Part shown: one piece after another, positions 1 through 8,790 of the stretch
Numbering within the stretch: position 1 is the first letter of the stretch
Layout of the letters: each line of letters starts with the position of its first letter
Assembly: GCF_000974985.2 (NCBI RefSeq)
Contig: NZ_LAVA02000097.1
Span: 62,001-126,000 of the forward strand
DNA length: 64,000 nucleotides
DNA from: Streptomyces mangrovisoli
Lineage (GTDB): Bacteria > Actinomycetota > Actinomycetes > Streptomycetales > Streptomycetaceae
Direction of reading: 5' to 3'
Position numbers and translations under genes: made by a program
Notes under the pieces: generated by a model
Told to the model about the DNA's origin: nothing
The model's input: only the letters and a program-made list of their open reading frames with translations
The model's database searches: none

Positions 1-811
1 CCGCGTCGAACCAGCGGTCGAACACGGCCGCCAGCCAGTCGCCGTACGGCGTGGAGCGGCCGTCGTGCCCGGGCGGGGGATGCGACCAATTGGCGTGCGG
101 CAGAAGGAAGTCGAGGGAGGCCGGAGCGAACTGCAGCAGGGAGGTGTAGGTCTCCACCGGGTCCTGCCCGATGTCGATGGTCGACAGGATGCCCGCGTAG
201 CCGGCGGGGTGGCGGGAGAGCAGCGCGAGACCCTGTGCGGCGCGCGGCCAGCTGGGCCGGCCCTGATGGTCGACGCGCCGGGCGTTGGTTGCGGGGGTGC
301 CGCCGTCGAGGCTGACCCCGATCCGTATCCCGGAGTCCGCCAGTTCGCCGATCATCGGCTCGGTGAGCACGGTGGCGTTGGTCTGCACCGAGGCGCGGAC
401 CGCGCACCGGCCGGCGGACGCCTCGCCGACGGCGTCCCGGATCAGACCGACGCAGTACGGCAGGAACGCGGGGCCGGAGAGCAGGGGTTCACCGCCGTGG
501 AGTTCGACACGGATGTCGGTGAGGCGGTGTGTGCGGACATGTTCGGCGATGCGGTGGACCACTTGCCGAAGAACCGTTTCCTCAAGCCGGGTGGGCCGGT
601 CCCGCCAGCTGCTGTCGGCGGCGTTGTAGACGTAGCAGTAGGCGCAGTTGAGGTTGCAGCGGCTGTTGACCTTGAGCACGAACTGACGGAAGGGGACCTG
701 GGGCAGTCCTCGGGCCCGCAGCGCCGGTACGTCGAGCGTGCGGTGCGGCCACGGGGCGACGGAGTGGTCCGGCGGCTGCGCGGCCGCCTTCGGAACGGTC
801 CCGTCCGACAT
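1..811 (-). CDS. fxsB: FxsB-type radical SAM peptide maturase (3' end outside window)
   Basis: N-terminal 270 residues of a radical SAM enzyme; the rest lies beyond base 1. The [4Fe-4S]-binding motif CNLNCAYC (Cys52, Cys56, Cys59) sits in KVNSRCNLNCAYCYVYN, the form typical of FxsB/SPASM maturases. It is followed by the glycine-rich HGGEPLL segment and a GVSLDGG strand. FxsB enzymes generate carbon-centred radicals from S-adenosylmethionine and install cyclophane crosslinks in FxsA-type precursor peptides. The start is the ATG at 811, preceded by a GGGGGAAGG purine run. It lies 212 bp downstream of the fxsA-like gene on the same strand, so it may be cotranscribed with arm A of the vWA-MoxR locus. 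The SPASM C-terminus cannot be checked here. Confidence 0.9.
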   Translation of the reverse strand, partial: MSDGTVPKAAAQPPDHSVAPWPHRTLDVPALRARGLPQVPFRQFVLKVNSRCNLNCAYCYVYNAADSSWRDRPTRLEETVLRQVVHRIAEHVRTHRLTDIRVELHGGEPLLSGPAFLPYCVGLIRDAVGEASAGRCAVRASVQTNATVLTEPMIGELADSGIRIGVSLDGGTPATNARRVDHQGRPSWPRAAQGLALLSRHPAGYAGILSTIDIGQDPVETYTSLLQFAPASLDFLLPHANWSHPPPGHDGRSTPYGDWLAAVFDRWFDA

Positions 812-1023
812 CCTTCCCCCGTTCGGTCCGTGGTGCGCGACGCGTCGTACGACGAGAGCGACATGGTGCCCGAGCGCGCGCGGCAAACCCCCAGGGACAG
901 GATCTGACCGATTAGGGAGCGGTAGTTGCCCGGTTTACGAAGCCGCGGTCACCGGCATCACGGCCCCGTGGTCGCCCGGTCACGGCGCCGTCGCGGCCCG
1001 TGCCGCCGGGTCCGGGCGGAGCC

Positions 1024-1227
1024 TCACATCGCCTCGGGGCTGTCCTCGTAGTACGCCACGACGGTGGAGGCGTGCGCCTCCTCGGCTCGTGGCAGCAGTT
1101 TGCGCGCCACGCCGGAGAGCACCGGATGCTCCGACCCCGCGCATCCGGCCAGATCCACATCCGTGAAGTCCGGCAGGCCTGCCGGGCCGGGCGACGGGGC
1201 CGACGGGTCGGCAACCCCAAGCTTCAC
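1024..1227 (-). CDS. fxsA: FxsA-like ribosomal peptide precursor (variant C-terminus)
   Basis: Encodes a 67-residue peptide. The GTG start at 1227 overlaps the stop of the vWA gene by 4 bp (GTGA) and has an ideal GGAGG site 6 nt upstream. The body contains PDFTDVDL and HPVLSGVARKLL, leader-like features of the FXSXX-COOH family. The C-terminus is VVAYYEDSPEAM, with no Phe-x-Ser end. Typical FxsA peptides end in FxSxx, and FxsB links the aromatic residue to the residue two positions later; a Tyr-Glu-Asp or Tyr-Tyr-Glu crosslink here is my inference. Coupling to the vWA gene and position before fxsB make it the likely FxsB substrate. The peptide may be an output or signal of the upstream module. 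Confidence 0.82.
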   Translation of the reverse strand: MKLGVADPSAPSPGPAGLPDFTDVDLAGCAGSEHPVLSGVARKLLPRAEEAHASTVVAYYEDSPEAM

Positions 1228-4200
1228 TGAAGTCCTCCTTCGTGGCTCCCGGGCGCGTCGCCCCTGTCGGATCGTTCGAGTTCGAGGATGCGCCGCCGGG
1301 TGAGCGCGGCCTGCGGGCCGTTGGCGGTGCCCGCGACGCGCCATTGTTCCCAGGCGGCACGGTAGGCGTCCAAGGCCTCCGGGCGTCCGGCGACGGCTTC
1401 CAGGATCTCCCCGCGCAGGTGGTGGGCGCGGGCGGCGAGGACGGCGGCGTCCGGGGCCGTGGACTCCAGGGCGGCGTCGGCGGCGTGGAGGTAGGAGGCG
1501 GCGGCGGATTCCATGCGGCCGCTCAAGAGGCGCTGGACGTCGCCGTGTTCGAGCCACGCCTTCGCGGCGGTGGTGTGGTCGTCGGCGTTGACGGCCTGGC
1601 GGGCGGCCAGGCCGAGGACCCACTCGGCCTCGTACAGGTCGGTGAGGGCGCCGCCGTGCGTGTACCGCAGGTGCAGGGCGTGTCCGAACAGCACCCGCCG
1701 CCCCGGCAGGGCGGGGTCGGACTCGCGGGTCTCGCGCAGCGCCTCACGCAGGACCCGGACGGCCTCACCGGCCGCGCGGGCCGCCTCGGCCGGGTCGGCG
1801 GCTTCGGCGAGGACGCGTTCGACCAGGATGTCACCCCACTCGGTCAGCAGCACGGGGTGCTCGGGCGTGCCCCGGGTCGCGTTCTGGGCGATGGCCACGT
1901 TCTCCTCCGCTCGGGCGAGCTCGCTGCGATCACCGCCCGCGTCCCAGCGGGCGCGCAGGCTGCGCGCGAGGCGGCGGCGGCAGTCGGCTTCCACGGCGTC
2001 GGAACCCGCTGCGGCGCGCAGCGCACGGTACAGGACGTCCAGGGCCGCCTCGGAGGTCACGCCCTCGACACGCTCGTACGCCCGCGCGAGATCGAACAGG
2101 ACGGGGACGAGCGCGGGCCCGTCCAGGGTGCGCGCGGCCGCCTCCAGTTCGGCGACGGCCATCTGGGCGTCGGCGCGCCCGGCCGGGCCGGCGGCGGCCA
2201 GGTCGAGCAGCAGACGGGCCCGGCGGGAGAGCACCGCGGCGGGGACCTGACGGCCCGGCGGCCAGCTCTGGCGCAGACCGGTCAGCTCGCCCAGGGCGCG
2301 GCCGGGGGCGCCGGGGTCGTCGCCGAGCCTGGCCCGGCGCTCGAGGACGTCGGTGTGCTCCAGCACCGCGTCCTGGGCCGCCCGAGGATCGCCGGAGCCG
2401 CCCTGGAGGGCTGCCAGAAGACCCGTGACCGCCTCGGCGAGCCGGGCGTCGGCGTCGGCGAAGGCCCGGCCCGCCTCCGCGGCGCGGCCGGCGGCCAGAT
2501 GGTCGTCGCCGCGCCGCCGGTCGACCCGGCCGCGCACGTACGAGGTGTACGGCCCCGGTACGGCGGCCACGGCGGCCACCGCGGCTTCCTCCGCCTCGGC
2601 CAGGGCACGGGGGTCGTGGGTGACGTCCCAGAGGGTGATCAGGACGTCGGCGAGTTCGGCACGGCTGTCGGGGGCGGGTTCCGGGGGGTCGCGCAGCAGT
2701 TGGACCGCCTGGAGGAGATGGCTGACCAGGCGATCGCGCCGCCACTGGCCCAGTGCCTGGTCGACGCGCTGCCGCCAGACGGGGGTGGGGTCGGCGCCGG
2801 CGCTGTCGGGGACCGGCCGCGGTTCGGCGGGCGGGCGGGGCTGGAAGCGGAAGAGCACCTGACGCGCCACGTGCGCGAACGACTGCGGCACCTGCGACAC
2901 CGGGGGCAGCGCCTCGTCGGCCCCCGCGGCCGCCACCGCCGAGTCGGTCTCGTCCGCCGGGACCGAGCCGGCCAGGTAGGCCGCCGCCAGGGCCGGGAAG
3001 TTGCGGGCCCGGCGGCCGAAGTGGTGCTCCACGTACCGCGAGCAGTGCTTGAGGATCAGCGCCGCCTCGCCCCTGCCGAGCCGCCGCAGCAGCAGTTCGC
3101 CGACTCCGGGCCGGAAGGTGTACCACGGGCCGCCGTCCGCCGCGCCGTCGTCCTCCGTCGCACGGGTGAGCACGCCGCCCAGCAGCACCTCGGCCAGTTC
3201 GGCGGGGCCGGTCTGGGGCAGCATGGCCCGCTGGACCAGCTGCATCACGGGCAGGGCGAGCGGGACGGCGGAGAAGTACACCACCAGTTGCTGGGCGGCC
3301 GGTGACGCGGCGGAGTTGAAGGCGTCCAGCAGCGCGGCCGGATCGCTCGAGGCCGCGCCGCCCGAGCCCGCACGGGCGCCGGGGTGATCGGCGTACACCC
3401 AGGCCGCCGCCGACCCGGGGACGGCCACCGCCGGGCCGGCCACCAGCCGTGCCCAGGCCCCCAGCGCCGGCCTCGTCGGGCTGAGCACGGGCACCGCCAC
3501 CGACGACGAGCCGCGCCCGGGCCGGTCCTGGGCGCGGCGGGGACGAAAGCCCCACCCGGCGACGCCCAGGGCGTCGCCGCCCGCACGCCGGGTCAGGGTG
3601 CCGGGGCGCGCGGGCAGATGCGTGCGCCCCCACATGCGCTGCGGCAGCGGCTGCACGACGGCGATCGGGGCCACTCTCGCCCAGTGGTACAGCAGCTGCT
3701 GGGCGCGGCCGCTGCGCCACAGCGGCCCGGCGCAGTCGCTCACGACCAGGGTGAGGCGGCGTCCGGTGGGATCACGCAACTGGTCGGCGGGGCGCAGCGG
3801 AGGCAGCCGGCCCGGATGCCCGGTGGGGGGACGGGCACCGACCGACAGGCCGGTGACATGTGCGGGGCCGGGCCCCGCGACGGAACCGGTGCCCGCGTCG
3901 GCGTACGGCGCGTACTGGGGGTTCGTGTCGTACAGGAAGTGCACGTGCACATCGCGGAAGGCGCCGATCTGTTCGCAGACCTGGCGCAGTTCCTCCAGCA
4001 GCTGCTCCCACACCACCGTGGACGACGAGACGTCCATCAGCAGCTGCATGGTGGTCTCCCTGCGGTGCACCCCTCGGAAGACCGGCACCACCAGCCCGCA
4101 GCGCGCGCTGACATCGGCCGTGGCGTTCTCGTCCAGCTCCCGGCGGCGCGGTGGAGTGGGCGGACGGTAGCGCTGCAGGGGGCGCAGAGCACGCTGGAGC

Positions 4201-4574
4201 GGCAGGAGCCCGGAGAACGCGGTGGCGGTCGGGACGCGGACGAGCTGGGTGGGCTGGTCCTCGTCGACACGGCCCTCCGTGCCCTGCGGAGAGGCCATGC
4301 GCAGGGCGGCGGTCGTCGTGTCGCGACCACCGGCGAACGATTCCGATCCATCGATGGCCGAAACCGTTCGTTCGAGCCCCGTCGGCGACGGTGCGCCCCC
4401 CTGAACGGGCTCCGGGGTCCCCGCTCCGGCGGCCGGTTCCCCGGACGGGGGAAGCCAGCGGGACAGCCACAGGGCGTCCGCGATTCCGCGCGCGTCGGGC
4501 CGCAGGCCGCTGTCGCGCATGCGGTCGATCAACTGCTCGAGCGCGCCCTCCTGCTGGGCGCCGTCGTCGGCCAT
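1224..4574 (-). CDS. SAV_2336-type vWA protein with C-terminal TPR-like helical region (arm A)
   Basis: About 1116 residues. A short N-terminal helical segment (residues 1-45) is followed by a low-complexity linker. A vWA-like Rossmann fold (about 170-390) keeps the MIDAS signature DVSSS at 181-185 and a second strand TLVVSDCAGP. A helical region next contains ASPAAQQLVVYFSAVPLALP, shared with the arm B protein. From about residue 560 to the end lie alanine/arginine-rich helical pairs resembling TPRs. In vWA-MoxR systems this protein is thought to work with the MoxR ATPase as a chaperone-like switch. I chose ATG 4574; an in-frame TTG at 4589 is an alternative. It starts 21 nt after the MoxR stop and its stop overlaps the fxsA start. 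Confidence 0.85.
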   Translation of the reverse strand: MADDGAQQEGALEQLIDRMRDSGLRPDARGIADALWLSRWLPPSGEPAAGAGTPEPVQGGAPSPTGLERTVSAIDGSESFAGGRDTTTAALRMASPQGTEGRVDEDQPTQLVRVPTATAFSGLLPLQRALRPLQRYRPPTPPRRRELDENATADVSARCGLVVPVFRGVHRRETTMQLLMDVSSSTVVWEQLLEELRQVCEQIGAFRDVHVHFLYDTNPQYAPYADAGTGSVAGPGPAHVTGLSVGARPPTGHPGRLPPLRPADQLRDPTGRRLTLVVSDCAGPLWRSGRAQQLLYHWARVAPIAVVQPLPQRMWGRTHLPARPGTLTRRAGGDALGVAGWGFRPRRAQDRPGRGSSSVAVPVLSPTRPALGAWARLVAGPAVAVPGSAAAWVYADHPGARAGSGGAASSDPAALLDAFNSAASPAAQQLVVYFSAVPLALPVMQLVQRAMLPQTGPAELAEVLLGGVLTRATEDDGAADGGPWYTFRPGVGELLLRRLGRGEAALILKHCSRYVEHHFGRRARNFPALAAAYLAGSVPADETDSAVAAAGADEALPPVSQVPQSFAHVARQVLFRFQPRPPAEPRPVPDSAGADPTPVWRQRVDQALGQWRRDRLVSHLLQAVQLLRDPPEPAPDSRAELADVLITLWDVTHDPRALAEAEEAAVAAVAAVPGPYTSYVRGRVDRRRGDDHLAAGRAAEAGRAFADADARLAEAVTGLLAALQGGSGDPRAAQDAVLEHTDVLERRARLGDDPGAPGRALGELTGLRQSWPPGRQVPAAVLSRRARLLLDLAAAGPAGRADAQMAVAELEAAARTLDGPALVPVLFDLARAYERVEGVTSEAALDVLYRALRAAAGSDAVEADCRRRLARSLRARWDAGGDRSELARAEENVAIAQNATRGTPEHPVLLTEWGDILVERVLAEAADPAEAARAAGEAVRVLREALRETRESDPALPGRRVLFGHALHLRYTHGGALTDLYEAEWVLGLAARQAVNADDHTTAAKAWLEHGDVQRLLSGRMESAAASYLHAADAALESTAPDAAVLAARAHHLRGEILEAVAGRPEALDAYRAAWEQWRVAGTANGPQAALTRRRILELERSDRGDAPGSHEGGLQ

Positions 4575-4595
4575 GCCCCCCGCGGACAACGCCGT

Positions 4596-5627
4596 TCACC
4601 TCGTACGGTCGAGCGGCTGCATGAGCTGTTCGGCGATGCGGGTCCGCGCGCCCAGGTCCTCGGGGGCGGCTATCTGGGCGAGGTAGATGGCGTTGAGCAA
4701 CTGGTCTGCCGCGCGCACTTCGCCGGAGGGCCGGTCGAGGAACATCTCTATGATCTCGTCCGCGGTGCGGGTCCCGCCCGGTGTCTCACCGAAGTGGGCG
4801 CGCACCATGGCGGCCAGCCGCTCCCGGTCGGGCGGCGGAAGCTGGAGATGGATGCAGCGGCGCAGCAGCGGCGCGGGAAAGTCACGCTCGCCGTTGCTGG
4901 TCAGGACGATGAACGGGAAGGCCGCGCAGCGCACCCGTCCGTCGCGCACGGTGACCCGCCGCCCGTCGTCGCTGAGCACCTGCACCTCGGGCACCCGGTC
5001 GGCGATGCGCTCCAGCTCCGGGATGGCGAACTCGCCCTCCTCCAGCACGTTCAGCAGGTCGTTGGGCAGGTCGATGTCACTCTTGTCGAGTTCGTCCACG
5101 AGCAGGACGCGGGGGTGCTTGTTGGGCAGCAGCGCGGTCCCCAGCGGTCCCAAGCGCACGTACCGTCCGATGGCCGCGGCCGGGTCGGACTCGCCTCCGG
5201 CCTCCAACGCCGGTTCCGTACGCGCCAGTTGGACATCCTGGAGGCGGGCGATGGCGTCGTAGCGGTAGAGCCCGTCCTGCAGCGACGTACGGGAGACGAC
5301 GGGCCAGTACAGCACGCGTCCCAGGCCCAGCTCGTGGGCGACGGCGTGGGCGATGGTGCTCTTGCCCGAGCCTGGATCGCCGGTCACCAGCAGGGGACGG
5401 CGCAGATACAGCGCCGCGTTGATCAGCTCCAGCTCCTCCGCGCGGGGCCGGTGGAGCCGGGCGCCGCCGGCGTTCACGCCCAGCCTGCGGGTGGAGGCCG
5501 TACCGATCCCCTCCGGGGGCTCGACCAGGGGGCCGCCGTCGAATTTCCGCCATGGCGGCGGAGCCGGAATGCGGTCCATCCCGTCGTGCGGCTCTCCGGT
5601 TCCGCGGTAGATCAGCCACTCGCTCAC
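4596..5627 (-). CDS. MoxR-family AAA+ ATPase (arm A)
   Basis: Encodes 343 residues. Walker A is GDPGSGKST (83-91), Walker B is LLVDELDKSD, and the sensor-like strand FIVLTSNGERDFP precedes an arginine-rich LRRCIHLQLP segment. MoxR ATPases remodel partner proteins bound through vWA domains; here the partner is the vWA protein encoded immediately downstream. The N-terminus MSEWLIYRGTGEPHDGMDR is nearly the same as in the arm B MoxR, which supports the GTG start at 5627; a GAGGAG ribosome-binding site lies just upstream. A 218-bp gap separates it from the protease gene upstream, so an internal promoter is possible (TATTGT at about 5643-5648 on the minus strand). Confidence 0.93.
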   Translation of the reverse strand: MSEWLIYRGTGEPHDGMDRIPAPPPWRKFDGGPLVEPPEGIGTASTRRLGVNAGGARLHRPRAEELELINAALYLRRPLLVTGDPGSGKSTIAHAVAHELGLGRVLYWPVVSRTSLQDGLYRYDAIARLQDVQLARTEPALEAGGESDPAAAIGRYVRLGPLGTALLPNKHPRVLLVDELDKSDIDLPNDLLNVLEEGEFAIPELERIADRVPEVQVLSDDGRRVTVRDGRVRCAAFPFIVLTSNGERDFPAPLLRRCIHLQLPPPDRERLAAMVRAHFGETPGGTRTADEIIEMFLDRPSGEVRAADQLLNAIYLAQIAAPEDLGARTRIAEQLMQPLDRTR

Positions 5628-5845
5628 GTCGGGCTCCTCGTCACAATAGGACCGGTCGGGGCTGGTGTTCGGGGGCGGCTGAACCTCGGGCAGGGGGCGG
5701 GAACACAGGTAGTGACCTTATGAGGTTAACCCCCGTGGCACAGCGGAAACGCCCTACATTCCGGCCTATGAATCGTGACCGGGCCCGGGGGCCGCACGCG
5801 CGGCGCACGCGTGCTCGTCCTCCCGCTCACGACCGGCGCGCGCCG

Positions 5846-7909
5846 TCACGGCGCGTCCACGCCCGGCGATTCGACGGGCCCCTCCTGATGCGCCGGCAGC
5901 GGCCGGGTCGGATCGTCGTGCAGGAGCGCGAGCAGCGCCATCGCCTCGGGGTCGCCGCGCCAGTACGCCTCCGCCCGCCAGCGCAGCAACCGCGCCGGCA
6001 GCCTCCCGGCAGGGGTCCGCTCCATCAACCGGGCCGCCGCGCCGCGGAATCGCACGCACTCCTCCCCGCAGGCACGGTCCTGGTGCTCGCCGATCCGCCA
6101 CAGGGCGATGCCGTGGCCGCTGGTGAGCACGTCCTGCAGCATCAGCCGGCCCTCCGGGTGCCCGGCCGGATGGCACAGGACCGGGATCTGCCCCGCCAGC
6201 GCGTGGGCCGAACGTCCGGGGCGGCCCGGTCGGCCGGGTTCCGGGATGTACAGGGGCCGCAGCGGGCTGCCGTTCGACGCGGCCCAGCGCAGATGCCAGT
6301 CGCTCGCGCTCTTCTGGCGCTGCGCGTCGTCCGGCTCCGGCTCGTCGTCCTGACGCATCCCCCGGCGCAGCACGTCGCGCAGTACGACCTCACGCAGCGC
6401 CCCGATCGGGGCACTCTGGTCCCCCGACAGACGCCAGTTGTGCACCGGGGTGCCGAAGTACTCGGGAGGCAGGGCGACTTCGAGGCGACGGGCGGCGCGA
6501 TGCGCCTCGAAGGCCCGGTACAACGGCACTTTCAGCACGTCGGCCAGGCGGCCGGCCGGCACGCCGTCCCCGCTCTCGTCCTTGTCGAGCAGCACCGGGG
6601 CGTCACCGCCGTCCCGGACGAGCCGGAGCCACCAGTGGAACGCGGGGCTCTCCCCGTACGAGAAGGGAGTCTCCTCGATCTCCAGCAGCAGGGTCGGGAT
6701 CTGTTCCGGCATCGACCGGGCGAGCTGGACCCGTTCGGTCGCGGGGAGCTGGCGCGCCTCCGCCCAGGCCCACTCGCGGGCCGCGCGGGCCGCCGCGTCT
6801 GCGTGGTCTCCCGCCGCCAGCAGCAGGTAGTGCAGGAACACCCGCTTCTCCGCCAGCCCCGCGGGATCGTAGAGCTGGCCATGTCCGTCCCGCCAGGTCA
6901 GCAGCGGTTCCGTCTCGGGCAGCCGAAGCAGGGCGGGGCCGCCCAGCGCCAGCGCCACCCGCCCCTCGACCGCGTCCGGCCCGTCGGGCGGCGGCAGCGC
7001 GGACAGCAGTTCCAGCGCCTTGAGCCGGCTCACCGGCGTCCAGCCGAACACGCTGCTGCCCAGCTCCGCCTGGACGTCCGCCCAGGTCTCCCGGACCTCG
7101 CCGCCTCCGGAGTCCCGGGGATCCTGGCGTGCGTGATGCCACCGGTCGTGCGCGCGCAGCAGGGCGGCGTACGGGCGGGGGCCCAGTCCGGAGCCGTACA
7201 GCGGTGCGGCACCGTCGAGTGCGCGCAGGGCGCTCAACTGCACCGCGATCCCGCCGTCCAGGCCCCGCCGCTTCGCCTTGACCACCCCGACCACCTCGCC
7301 GCGCACCGCGTCGAGGACCGGCCCCCCGGACACCCCGTAGGGGACCGAACTGCCGCTGCCCAGCCGGAAGATGTTCCGCCCGTTGCGGCCGGCGATCCCG
7401 CAGTGGCCGTACCACTCCTCCCACTGGCCGCTGATCAGGTCGAACCACCAGCCGAACGCGGTGGTCTCGTCCCCCACCGGCCCCAGCGGGGGATCGGACC
7501 GGTCGGTCAGCCACACGCAGTCGTGCTCCGGGAAGCCCCCGTCGAGCCGGACCAGCGCCAGATCCGGGTACAGGGCCTGCTCGTTGGCGGCCAGCGCGTC
7601 CGCCTGGGCCGCCCAGCGTTCGACGGCCTTCGGGCCCGGCAGCGCGTACACCGCCCGGCCGCTCCACCGCTTTCCGCCCTGGAACCCGATCCGCACCCGG
7701 TCGCCCATCCAGCGGCGCACCCCGTCGGCGTCCCGGCGGATCAGGACATGGGCGCAGGTCAACACCCATCCCGGGGCGACACAGAAGCCGCTGCCCCACC
7801 CCTGCGGCCCATGGTCGTCCGGCGGCATGATCCGCACGGTCGCGGCCTGCGCCAGCCCGTACAGCGCCCGTCGGGCCCGGCCGGCCCCCGTGGACGCGGG
7901 CTCAGGCAT
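5846..7909 (-). CDS. Trypsin-like serine protease fused to a VMAP-C-like domain (arm A)
   Basis: About 687 residues from ATG 7909, which overlaps the stop of the upstream Trypco1-type gene by 8 bp. The chymotrypsin-fold domain (residues 15-225) has an intact triad: His54 (VLTCAHVL), Asp116 (YPDLALVRL) and Ser194 (GVSGGPVLD). There is no signal peptide, so it should act in the cytoplasm. A helical middle region follows (about 245-340). The C-terminal part resembles VMAP-C, the shared adaptor of vWA-MoxR-associated proteins, with RVQLARSMPEQIPTLLLEIE, PPEYFGTPVHNWRL and a GHGIALWRIGE strand. Family knowledge suggests the MoxR/vWA pair controls the peptidase. The VMAP-C assignment is by eye; the protease assignment is firm. 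Confidence 0.87.
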   Translation of the reverse strand: MPEPASTGAGRARRALYGLAQAATVRIMPPDDHGPQGWGSGFCVAPGWVLTCAHVLIRRDADGVRRWMGDRVRIGFQGGKRWSGRAVYALPGPKAVERWAAQADALAANEQALYPDLALVRLDGGFPEHDCVWLTDRSDPPLGPVGDETTAFGWWFDLISGQWEEWYGHCGIAGRNGRNIFRLGSGSSVPYGVSGGPVLDAVRGEVVGVVKAKRRGLDGGIAVQLSALRALDGAAPLYGSGLGPRPYAALLRAHDRWHHARQDPRDSGGGEVRETWADVQAELGSSVFGWTPVSRLKALELLSALPPPDGPDAVEGRVALALGGPALLRLPETEPLLTWRDGHGQLYDPAGLAEKRVFLHYLLLAAGDHADAAARAAREWAWAEARQLPATERVQLARSMPEQIPTLLLEIEETPFSYGESPAFHWWLRLVRDGGDAPVLLDKDESGDGVPAGRLADVLKVPLYRAFEAHRAARRLEVALPPEYFGTPVHNWRLSGDQSAPIGALREVVLRDVLRRGMRQDDEPEPDDAQRQKSASDWHLRWAASNGSPLRPLYIPEPGRPGRPGRSAHALAGQIPVLCHPAGHPEGRLMLQDVLTSGHGIALWRIGEHQDRACGEECVRFRGAAARLMERTPAGRLPARLLRWRAEAYWRGDPEAMALLALLHDDPTRPLPAHQEGPVESPGVDAP

Positions 7910-8390
7910 CCGTCCCCTGCTCACCGCCGGCGTCGCGCCCGCCGAGGTGCCAGGTGAGGGTGACCGTCAAGGACGCCTTGGCCTCCCCGTCGGCGAGGAC
8001 GGCGGCGATGGCCTTGTTGGGCTTGAGGGCCAGTTCGACGGCGAACTCGGTACTGATCTCGTCCGGCTTGACTGCCTTGGCGGCGTCGTGGACGGAGGCG
8101 CCGATACCGGTGATGAGGGAACGCAGCCCGAGCACCCGCCCGGCTATCGCGTCCAGGGTGCCGACGTCGTCGTACTGCTCACCGTCGTACGACTCGGCCT
8201 CGTACGGCCCTCCTTGGCGCGGGTCGCCGTCGCGCGGCGCGCCCTCGTACGGCTCGGCGTCGTACTGCTCACCGTCGCCCTCGCCCTCGCCCTGAGCGCT
8301 CGCGCCGTCAGGCGTCAGCGGCAGAACCGTCAGGCGCGCGAGCACGGGCGTGCCGTCCGGCAGCCTGATCTCCTGAATCCGCTCCCCCAT
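7902..8390 (-). CDS. Trypco1 / CU044_2847-family small protein with acidic Tyr-rich insert (arm A)
   Basis: About 162 residues. The N-terminal IRLPDGTPVLARLTVLPL and the C-terminal half, with KPDEISTEFAVELALKPN and ASLTVTLTW, match the Trypco1 (trypsin-co-occurring, CU044_2847) family and align with the arm B gene. Between the two parts lies an insert of about 45 residues with repeated GEQYD and PYE units, absent from the arm B homologue. Trypco1 proteins occur next to trypsin-like proteases of conflict systems and are proposed regulators or sensors; their biochemistry is unknown. I chose ATG 8390, which has a GGGGGAAG site and matches the family start. ATG 8408 (MGQGEA) and GTG 8420 are in-frame alternatives. 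Confidence 0.83.
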   Translation of the reverse strand: MGERIQEIRLPDGTPVLARLTVLPLTPDGASAQGEGEGDGEQYDAEPYEGAPRDGDPRQGGPYEAESYDGEQYDDVGTLDAIAGRVLGLRSLITGIGASVHDAAKAVKPDEISTEFAVELALKPNKAIAAVLADGEAKASLTVTLTWHLGGRDAGGEQGTDA

Positions 8391-8790
8391 GGCTTCCCCC
8401 TGGCCCATGCGTCGCCTCACCTCTCAGCGGCAAGGCCGTCCAGATTATCCGCCGCCGGTAATTCCCGCGACAGAACACCGCCGACAATGCGGGCGCATGA
8501 AGGTGTCTTCACCAATTTCCCGCAACCTTCCTCCCTGCGGGCCGACTTGCTGTAGTCGGACCCCGTGCGGGCCGGGCTGTCGACGCACACCCGTCCGCTG
8601 TCGCGTTCGTCAAAGGGCGTTGCTTTTCGAGCCTCCGCCACGGGTAGGGCCGGCGGATAGAGCCGGCCGGATTATCCGGGAGGCGGCACCCACGAAAACA
8701 GGGCTCTCGCTTCCTCCGGCCACACGTCGAGATCGACTCCGGCTAGAATCTCCGGCAGCTTCACCGCAACGCCGTTACCGAGGGGGGACC
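8391..8790. promoter_or_regulatory. Divergent control region between the two vWA-MoxR operons
   Basis: This 400-bp non-coding stretch separates the two Trypco1 genes, so it must hold promoters for both arms. For the minus arm, GATAAT (8449-8444, read on the minus strand) makes a plausible -10, with CTGTCG as a weak -35 about 18 bp upstream. For the plus arm, TAGAAT at 8744-8749 is a good -10 without a recognisable -35. The 9-mer GATTATCCG occurs twice in the same orientation (8443-8451 and 8670-8678), the second inside the small palindrome GGATTATCC. These could be binding sites for a shared regulator. No coding sequence is visible here. Confidence 0.6.

Noticed and set aside
1242..7957. Very long open frames on the plus strand opposite the arm A genes
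   Set aside because: They are mirror frames caused by GC-rich third positions; their proteins are Gly/Arg/Val-rich with no domains, while the minus strand encodes clear conserved families.
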